Origin: Pseudomonas lurida
Lineage (GTDB): Bacteria; Pseudomonadota; Gammaproteobacteria; Pseudomonadales; Pseudomonadaceae
Reading direction: 5' to 3'
Assembly: GCF_013522705.1 (NCBI RefSeq)
Contig: NZ_JAAMRE010000030.1
Location: 22,962 to 86,961, forward strand
DNA: 64,000 nt
Position numbers and translations under genes: made by a program. The notes beneath the pieces are model-generated. The model was not told where the DNA came from, searched no databases, and was given only the letters and a program-made list of their open reading frames with translations. Of the stretch, positions 58,293 through 64,000 are shown in pieces (within the stretch, counting starts at the first letter, position 1; each line of letters begins with the position of its first letter).

Positions 58293-59257
58293 ACCGCCTG
58301 AGCGACACCGACATTCTGGATATCGAAGCCAGCGATTCCATCGATGCCCAGGCCGCCAGTTGGTTTGCACGCAACCGTGAAGACACCGGCCGTGCCGACC
58401 GCAAGGCTTTCGCCGCCTGGCACGCCGTACCGGCCCATGCCCGCGCCTATGCCGAATTCGAGCAGTTGTGGGCCGATCTCGCGCAGTTGCAGCAACTGAA
58501 CAAACCCGTGGCGCTGCCGCCGCGCAAGGCATCGGTATGGCGCCCGGCGCTGGCGGTAGCGGCGGCGGTCCTGTGCGCCTTGATGGCCACGCAACTCGGC
58601 GCGCCCCGCGAGCTGTATCACCTCCAGGTGTCGGCCCAGGCCAAGGGCGCGCGCACGCTCAGCCTGCCGGATGGCAGCACGCTCTACGTGAACGCCAACA
58701 CTCGTCTGCGCGTGGATTTCAGCGCCCTGCAGCGCATCGTGCAGTTGGAGGAAGGCCAGTTGTATATCGACGTGGCGCCCGACAAGGAACGCCCGCTCTT
58801 CGTGCGCGCCGGTGAGGCCAGTGTGCGCGTGGTCGGCACCGGGTTTGATGTACGTCGTGGTCCCCGGCAACTGGTAGTCAGCGTCGCCCACGGCCAGGTC
58901 GCGTTCGCACCTACGCCCCAAGGCCCGACTCTCCAGCTCCATGCCCAACAGCGCGCCAGTTACACCTACGCCAAGGGCACGCTGGTCCAGCAGACCCTCT
59001 CCGACGAAGCGGTCGCCGATTGGCGCAGCGGGCATTTGGCCTTTCGCAATCGCGAACTGGCCAGCCTTGTGGATGAGTTGAGCCTGTACCGGCCTCAGGC
59101 ACCGTTGCAGGTCAGTCAAGCCGTGGCGCAGTTGAAAGTATCGGGCAACCTGGATGTGAACGACCCCGACGCCCTGCTCAACGCCCTGCCTGCGTTACTG
59201 CCGGTGAAAACCGTAAGCGCGGCCGACGGTGCGATCAGGATCGAACCGAACCAATAA
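58289..59257 (+). CDS. FecR/HxuR-like anti-sigma factor
   Basis: The 322-residue protein has an N-terminal cytoplasmic DUF4880 domain (DAQAASWFARNREDTGRADR, AFAAWHAVPAHARAYAEF), one membrane helix (ALAVAAAVLCALMATQLG, about 91-108) and a periplasmic FecR domain (SLPDGSTLYVNANTRLRVDF). It receives the signal from the TonB receptor and controls the sigma factor. It overlaps the sigma gene by 4 bp and is followed by a terminator before the receptor gene. Confidence 0.92.
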   Translation: MNRLSDTDILDIEASDSIDAQAASWFARNREDTGRADRKAFAAWHAVPAHARAYAEFEQLWADLAQLQQLNKPVALPPRKASVWRPALAVAAAVLCALMATQLGAPRELYHLQVSAQAKGARTLSLPDGSTLYVNANTRLRVDFSALQRIVQLEEGQLYIDVAPDKERPLFVRAGEASVRVVGTGFDVRRGPRQLVVSVAHGQVAFAPTPQGPTLQLHAQQRASYTYAKGTLVQQTLSDEAVADWRSGHLAFRNRELASLVDELSLYRPQAPLQVSQAVAQLKVSGNLDVNDPDALLNALPALLPVKTVSAADGAIRIEPNQ

Positions 59258-59266
59258 CCCCAGGCC

Positions 59267-59310
59267 CCACACATGAGAATATTTTGCATTCGCATGTGTG
59301 GATTTTTTTT
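59267..59310 (+). terminator. Terminator/attenuator between anti-sigma and receptor genes
   Basis: CCACACATGaGAAT pairs with ATTCgCATGTGTGG (one mismatch) around a 7-base loop, followed by A and eight T. It ends the sigma/anti-sigma transcript 74 bp before the receptor start, so the receptor needs its own promoter, presumably read by the ECF sigma factor. The inner part also resembles a weak Fur-like palindrome. Confidence 0.85.
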
Positions 59311-59383
59311 CCAGCCCCGTCTTCCTCCCGTCTGCGTTTGATACGCACACCTTTTCGGCCTTTCAGCCACCCTGGGGGATTTC

Positions 59384-61939
59384 ATGTTTCGCGCGCCTTG
59401 CCTCGCTTCGCCGATGTTTCGACCGACCCTTGCCTTTACCTGCCTGGCCTTCAGCCTGGGTGCCCAGGCCGAGTCGTTCACGCTGCACCTGCCCGCCCAA
59501 CCTTTGGCCGCGTCCCTGAGCCAAGTGGCGCAGCAGACCAAAATCCAGCTGTTGTTCGACGAGGCCCAACTCAAGAACCTGCAGGCCCCGGCGCTCGACG
59601 GCGACTACAGCGCGGAAACGGCGATTCGCAACTTGCTGAACAACGGCGAGTTCATCCTGATCAAGGTCGGCAGCACTTACGTGGTCAAACCCGAAGCGGC
59701 CAGGACCACTTCCAGCAGCACGATCCAGCTGGAGGCCCTGAGCGTGATCGGCACCGGCAATGAAGTCGACTCCAGCACCGTCGGCCGCTCCACGCTGAGC
59801 CAGGCCGACATCGAGCGCTATCAGGCCAACAATATTCCCAGCCTGCTGCAGACCCTGCCCGGGGTCAGCCAGGGCGGCTCGCTCAAACCCGGCGGCCAGA
59901 CCATTAACATTCGCGGTTTCGGCGATGCCGAAGACGTGCCGCTGACCGTTGACGGCGCCACCAAGAGCGGCTTCGAGCGCTACCAGCAGGGCACGGTGTT
60001 TATCGAACCGGAACTGATCAAGAGCATTGAGGTGGAGAAAGGCCCTAACTCGCCCTTCACCGGCAACGGTGGCTTTGGCGGCACGGTCAATATGACCACC
60101 AAGGACGCCCCCGACCTGCTGCAAGAGGGCCGCAACAGCGGCGCGATGCTCAAATATGGCTACTCCAGCAACGACCATGAGCAGGTCTACAGCAGTGCCG
60201 TGTTCGGTCGCACCGACGACGGCCGTTTCGACGCCCTGGCCTACCTGACCAAGCGCGACGGCGACGACATGAAAGTCGCCGCCAAGTTGCCTAACGAGAA
60301 CAACCAGTACCCGATCAACCCTCAGCGCCTGCCCAACTCCGCCCAGAACGTCGACGGCCAGTTGTTCAAGGTCAATGCGCACTTCACCGATGAGCACAGC
60401 GTCGGCCTGTCGTACTCGCGTTCCCACAGCGACCGCTGGACCCCGTTTTCAGCCGCCAGCTACCCCACGCCACCGACCCAGGCCAATATCGACCGCTACG
60501 GCTACGAAGGCGCATTGAAGCGTTTCCTGGCCAACCGCGATACGGTCGACACCACTTGGTCCGGCAAGTACGAATACCAGCCGCTGGATAACCCGCTGGT
60601 GGACCTGACCGTCAAATATTCGCAATCCAACACCGAGCAGACCGACGAGCGCACCGACACGGCGTTTTTCCAACTGGCCAGTGGCGGCCGCCGGATGGAC
60701 ACCGCCTACACCGACAAAAACCTCGATATCCGCAACGTCAGCCTGTTCGACACCGGGCCTTTGCAGCACGCGGTCACCGTCGGCACGCAGATCCGCAGGC
60801 ATACGCGGGAAACCGAGATGTGGATGCCCGGCGCCACCTACAACACGCCGCGCTACAACTACGGGCATTTCCAGCCGGGCTTCATGCCCCACGGCAAGGT
60901 CGATACCAACAGTGTCTTCATTCAGGATGCGGTCACCCTGGGCGACGTAACGGTCACTCCGTCGCTGCGCTACGACCACGTGCGCAACCGTGGCGAGGCC
61001 AACGATGCGCCGTACTACAGCAATCCCGATCCGGCGGTTGGCCATGATTACAGCGACCGCACCTACACCGGATGGTCGCCCCGTCTGGCGCTGTTCTGGA
61101 CCGTCACCCCGCAGGTCGGGCTGTTCGCCAACTGGAGCCAGACCTGGCGCGCGCCTGTGATCGACGAACAATATGAAGTGCAGGGCGTGGGCAGTCGCAC
61201 CGCCACCAGCGTCGACCTCGACCCGGAGCGCATCACGTCGATCACCGTGGGCAACATCACCAGCTTCGACAACCTGATTGCTCAGGACGACAGCCTGCAA
61301 GTGCGTACGACGCTGTTTCACAACAAAGTCGAAGACGAAATCTTCAAGGCCACCGGCGTCGGCTGCCAGAACCAGGCAATCAATGGCGGCACGATTTCCA
61401 CGGCCTGCCCGCCGGGGCCGATGGCCAACTACCGCAACATCGGCGGCGTGACCATCAAAGGCTTCGAGGTGGAATCGTTTTATAACTCCACCTACCTGTT
61501 CGGCTCGGTGTCGTATGCCTATACCACCGGCCAGCACGAAGGCGCGTACACCAACCCGTGGGGCCCGGATGTGTCGGCGCGGGACATTCCACCGACCAAG
61601 TGGGTGCTGGTGCTCGGCACTCATATTCCGGCCTGGGACGCCCAAGTGGGATGGATGGGCCAGTTCATCGGCGCCACCGACCGCCTGCCCAGCGACAAAT
61701 ACTCCGGCGGCCCCGGCAGCAGCGTCGGCGACACCTTTTACGACCAATACAACAACAAGCGCTACAACACCCAGGGCCTGTTCGCCAAATGGAAGCCGCA
61801 GCAGGCTTACCTGAAGGGCACCGAGGTCAACTTCACCCTCGACAATATGTTCAACAACAACTATCGCCCGGCCCTGAGCGGCGACCGGGCCTACACCAAG
61901 GGCCGCGATGCGAAGATCAGCGTCACGCGTTTTTTCTGA
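59384..61939 (+). CDS. TonB-dependent heme/hemoglobin-type receptor with signalling domain
   Basis: The 851-residue precursor has a signal peptide (to about residue 30), an STN signalling domain (SFTLHLPAQPLAASLSQVAQ), a plug with TINIRGFGDAEDVPLTVDG and a 22-strand barrel ending ...DAKISVTRFF. The TWRAPVIDEQYE block resembles the FRAP box of heme/hemoglobin receptors. Length and sigma/anti-sigma neighbours match P. aeruginosa HxuA as I remember it, so heme is the likely ligand; this is inference. An in-frame ATG at 59414 is an alternative start giving a more usual signal peptide. Confidence 0.88.
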   Translation: MFRAPCLASPMFRPTLAFTCLAFSLGAQAESFTLHLPAQPLAASLSQVAQQTKIQLLFDEAQLKNLQAPALDGDYSAETAIRNLLNNGEFILIKVGSTYVVKPEAARTTSSSTIQLEALSVIGTGNEVDSSTVGRSTLSQADIERYQANNIPSLLQTLPGVSQGGSLKPGGQTINIRGFGDAEDVPLTVDGATKSGFERYQQGTVFIEPELIKSIEVEKGPNSPFTGNGGFGGTVNMTTKDAPDLLQEGRNSGAMLKYGYSSNDHEQVYSSAVFGRTDDGRFDALAYLTKRDGDDMKVAAKLPNENNQYPINPQRLPNSAQNVDGQLFKVNAHFTDEHSVGLSYSRSHSDRWTPFSAASYPTPPTQANIDRYGYEGALKRFLANRDTVDTTWSGKYEYQPLDNPLVDLTVKYSQSNTEQTDERTDTAFFQLASGGRRMDTAYTDKNLDIRNVSLFDTGPLQHAVTVGTQIRRHTRETEMWMPGATYNTPRYNYGHFQPGFMPHGKVDTNSVFIQDAVTLGDVTVTPSLRYDHVRNRGEANDAPYYSNPDPAVGHDYSDRTYTGWSPRLALFWTVTPQVGLFANWSQTWRAPVIDEQYEVQGVGSRTATSVDLDPERITSITVGNITSFDNLIAQDDSLQVRTTLFHNKVEDEIFKATGVGCQNQAINGGTISTACPPGPMANYRNIGGVTIKGFEVESFYNSTYLFGSVSYAYTTGQHEGAYTNPWGPDVSARDIPPTKWVLVLGTHIPAWDAQVGWMGQFIGATDRLPSDKYSGGPGSSVGDTFYDQYNNKRYNTQGLFAKWKPQQAYLKGTEVNFTLDNMFNNNYRPALSGDRAYTKGRDAKISVTRFF

Positions 61940-63158
61940 GCAGGTGTACGGATAAATCCGCGCGCAGCAGGGTTTCCAGGCAGTGTTCAGTGATGTGGTA
62001 ATACGCTTTCAGCGCCTGGATTTTCTCCAGCAACGACGCGTTATCCACCGGCTCGGCACGCTTGACGGCCAGGATCATTTTGTTCTTGTTGGTGTGTTCC
62101 AGTGAAATGAACTCGAACACTTTGGTCTCGTAGCCGCAGGCTTCCAGGAACAGCGCACGCAGGCTGTCGGTGACCATTTCCGCCTGCTGGCCCAGGTGCA
62201 GGCCGTATTGCAGCATCGGCTTGAGCAGCGCCGGGCTCTGGATCTGCAGGCGGATCTGTTTGTGGCAGCACGGCGAGCACATGATGATCGACGCACCGGA
62301 GCGGATGCCAGTATGGATCGCATAGTCGGTGGCGATGTCGCAGGCGTGCAGCGCGATCATCACATCCAGTTCGCTGGGCGCCACGCTGCGCACGTCGCCG
62401 CATTTGAATACCAGCCCAGGGTGATCCAGACGCGCGGCGGCGCTGTTGCACAGGGTCACCATGTCTTCACGCAGCTCGACGCCGGTCACTTCAGCTTCGG
62501 CGTTGAGGGTATTGCGCAGGTAATCGTGGATGGCGAAGGTCAGGTAGCCCTTGCCCGAACCAAAATCGGCGACCCGCACCGGCTGGTCCAGTTTCAGCGG
62601 CGACGAGGTCAGCGCATGGCTGAACACCTCGATGAATTTGTTGATCTGTTTCCACTTGCGCGACATCGACGGGATCAGCGTCTGCTTGGCGTCGGTCACG
62701 CCCAGGTCGGCAAGGAACGGTCGGCTCAGGTCGAGAAAACGATGCTTTTCGCGGTTGTGCTCGGCCGACGGCGCCTCACGCAGTTGCTGCGGCTTGCTCT
62801 TGAACAGCGAGCTCTTGTTCTTCTTGCTGTATTCCAGCTGGGCTTCGTCGGTCAGCGCCAGCAAGTGCGCGTTCTTGAACGACGCCGGCAACAGCGCGGC
62901 AATGGCCGCGACGCCTTCGGCCACGGGCAGGTTCTTGGTGATGTCGCGGGTTTTGTAGCGGTACACGAAGGACAGGCACGCCTGCTCCTTGACGGTCACC
63001 GGCTTGATGATCAGCCGTTGCAGCTCGGCTTCGTCACCGACGTACTTGGCCAGCACCAGCTTGATAAAGGCACTGTGCGCAAGGCTTTCGCCGAGCAGTT
63101 CGATGAACTGGGCGTGATGATCCGGCGCAGGGCGGGCGGGTTGAGCGGTGACGGACAT
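61923..63158 (-). CDS. Class I SAM-dependent methyltransferase
   Basis: From the ATG at 63158 (MSVTAQPARPAPDHHAQFIE) the protein is 411 residues. The N-terminal 170 residues are an RNA-binding-like extension, followed by the SAM motif VRVADFGSGKGYLTFAIHDY, VTGVELREDMV and VMIALHACDIATDYAI, then CSPCCHKQIR with several cysteines. This layout occurs in a family of putative RNA methyltransferases; the substrate is unknown. Its 3' end overlaps the receptor gene by 17 bp (convergent). Confidence 0.85.
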   Translation of the reverse strand: MSVTAQPARPAPDHHAQFIELLGESLAHSAFIKLVLAKYVGDEAELQRLIIKPVTVKEQACLSFVYRYKTRDITKNLPVAEGVAAIAALLPASFKNAHLLALTDEAQLEYSKKNKSSLFKSKPQQLREAPSAEHNREKHRFLDLSRPFLADLGVTDAKQTLIPSMSRKWKQINKFIEVFSHALTSSPLKLDQPVRVADFGSGKGYLTFAIHDYLRNTLNAEAEVTGVELREDMVTLCNSAAARLDHPGLVFKCGDVRSVAPSELDVMIALHACDIATDYAIHTGIRSGASIIMCSPCCHKQIRLQIQSPALLKPMLQYGLHLGQQAEMVTDSLRALFLEACGYETKVFEFISLEHTNKNKMILAVKRAEPVDNASLLEKIQALKAYYHITEHCLETLLRADLSVHLLRKNA

Positions 63159-63267
63159 GAACAAAAACGCCTCGGGCAGGGAATGCCGGGCATTTTAGGG
63201 GGGATGAGGGTTCAGGGCACGGAGTTATTTGATCAACGGTACGGCGCTTGAACAGACCGGGGCTGAA

Positions 63268-63293
63268 TGTGGGAGGGAGCAAGCCCTCCCACA
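63268..63293. repeat. REP element
   Basis: TGTGGGAGGGAGCAAGCCCTCCCACA is here given in part as TGTGGGAGGG with CCCTCCCACA around AGCAAG. This is the usual repetitive extragenic palindrome of P. fluorescens-group genomes. It lies between the methyltransferase and the TPM-domain gene. Confidence 0.88.
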
Positions 63294-63315
63294 CGGTTTG
63301 ATCGAGGTATTCGGG

Positions 63316-63933
63316 TTACTCAAGTACCACCAGGCGGTTGGGCAGTTCATTGCGCGCCTGGGTCAGCGGCACATGCACCTTGAGCAACTCGCCACAGGCT
63401 TGGATGCAGGCAATGAACCCGGCCAGTGTCTGGCCCTGTTTCACCTGCTGGGTGAAGGCCTGGACAATGGCGTCCCAATTGCTGTCGTCCAGGCGTTTGG
63501 AGATGCCCTCATCCACCAGGATTTCCACATAGCGCTCGGCCTCGCTGACAAAAATCAGCACGCCGGTGCTGCCCACAGTGTGGTGCAGGTTCTGCTCCAG
63601 AAACTGCCGGCGCGCCAGGTTCGATGCGCGCCAATGCCGCACCGAACGCGGGATCAGGCGGGTCGTCACCTTGGGCAAGCGGAACACCAGGCACAACACA
63701 ATGAACGTCGCCCACTGCGCCAGCAGCAAGGTGTACATGGTCAGGTAGCCGGACAGGTAATGCACCACCCCCGGCACCACCAGGGCGATCAGGCTGGCCC
63801 ACAACAACGGGATGTACGCGTAGTCATCGGCACGGGCGGCCAGGACTGTCACCAGCTCGGCGTCGGTCTGCTGCTCGACCCGGGCGATCGCTTCGGCGAC
63901 CTGGCGTTGTTCGTGTTCACTCAGTAGTGCCAT
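63316..63933 (-). CDS. TPM-domain membrane protein
   Basis: The 205-residue protein begins MALLSEHEQRQVAEAIARVE QQTDAELV, the start of a TPM domain, interrupted by two membrane helices (PLLWASLIALVVPGVVHYLS; LLLAQWATFIVLCLVFRL) before the second half GSTGVLIFVSEAERYVEILV DEGI. The TPM domain was first described in photosystem repair and YgcG proteins. This one lies directly after another TPM gene (63965 onward), as is common in pseudomonads. The function is unknown. Confidence 0.85.
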   Translation of the reverse strand: MALLSEHEQRQVAEAIARVEQQTDAELVTVLAARADDYAYIPLLWASLIALVVPGVVHYLSGYLTMYTLLLAQWATFIVLCLVFRLPKVTTRLIPRSVRHWRASNLARRQFLEQNLHHTVGSTGVLIFVSEAERYVEILVDEGISKRLDDSNWDAIVQAFTQQVKQGQTLAGFIACIQACGELLKVHVPLTQARNELPNRLVVLE

Positions 63934-63964
63934 GGTTATAGATGCTCTTTTATCGTTATTGTCA

Positions 63965-64000
63965 TTACCAGCCGCCCGAGGCCCCGCCGCCGCCGAAGCC
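63965..64000 (-). CDS. C-terminal end of a YgcG-like TPM-domain protein (partial)
   Basis: Only the last 11 codons are inside the window: GFGGGGASGGW then TAA. The glycine-rich end finishing in GGW is typical of YgcG-type TPM proteins, which usually stand next to the gene at 63316-63933 and to lemA. The 5' part lies beyond the right edge. Confidence 0.6.
   Translation of the reverse strand, partial: GFGGGGASGGW

Noticed and set aside
1..64000. CRISPR arrays, insertion sequences, rRNA
   Set aside because: No regularly spaced repeats, transposase genes or rRNA sequence were seen in reading through the window.

Overview
The window is a stretch of Pseudomonas chromosome, most probably from the P. 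fluorescens group. The evidence is an intact algU-mucA-mucB-mucD operon beside nadB, the sdhE-ygfX pair, tctDE-tctCBA, phaG, bamC-dapA-gcvR-bcp, GC-rich core genes and a typical short REP palindrome near the right end. Core gene order follows what I remember of P. aeruginosa around purC/dapA and algU/nadB/tct/ung.

Region 1 (1-1420): the end of a hypothetical protein and a strong terminator.

Region 2 (about 1420-14720): a mobile-element hotspot at a tRNA-Ser(CGA) gene (14626-14715, minus). The 3' end of this tRNA is repeated at 3768-3798 and, degenerate, at 1422-1449, which divides the region into two tandem elements. The older one (1.4-3.8 kb) is decayed: frameshifted phage terminase large subunit and HNH endonuclease, a higBA-type toxin-antitoxin pair and gene scraps. 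The younger one (3.8-14.65 kb) carries a tyrosine integrase with a small excisionase-like gene, paired TGCCCTAA repeats just inside both ends (probable integrase arm sites), phage scraps, a fused gpD/UmuC relic and AT-rich cargo. The cargo includes a DUF4238 protein, an AbiV-type (HEPN) protein directly followed by a trypsin-like protease, and a complete ABC-three-component conflict system (HNH protein, MC6-like protein, DUF2326 SMC-like ATPase). The AbiV-protease pair is the best candidate for an undescribed defence system.

Region 3 (14.8-30.1 kb): core housekeeping. purC, a metallo-beta-lactamase hydrolase, bamC, dapA, gcvR, bcp, a TusA-like protein, a BepA-like protease, the AlgU envelope-stress operon (no mucC, with an AlgU-type promoter in front), nadB, ygfX/sdhE, ygfZ and an HDOD protein.

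Region 4 (30.1-40.6 kb): the TctDE two-component system facing the tctCBA tricarboxylate transporter. A 57-codon ORF lies where a porin gene is expected. Then come an AbrB-family membrane protein, a beta-propeller protein, ung, an enoyl-CoA hydratase/HIBYL-CoA hydrolase homologue and two small envelope proteins.

Region 5 (40.9-49.8 kb): a chemoreceptor, a CWC protein, rsuA, phaG, tRNA-Gly(CCC), a run of small proteins, ogt, an iron-permease-like protein, a DUF4142 protein, a LysE exporter, fosA and a LysR remnant.

Region 6 (49.9-64 kb): a catabolic cluster (MFS transporter, HMG-CoA-lyase-like enzyme, CaiB/BaiF CoA-transferase, LysR regulator), a Rossmann protein, an iron alcohol dehydrogenase, a DUF4917 SIR2-like protein, a Fur-box-preceded ECF sigma/anti-sigma/TonB receptor trio for heme-type iron uptake, a SAM methyltransferase and two TPM-domain genes, the last cut by the window end.
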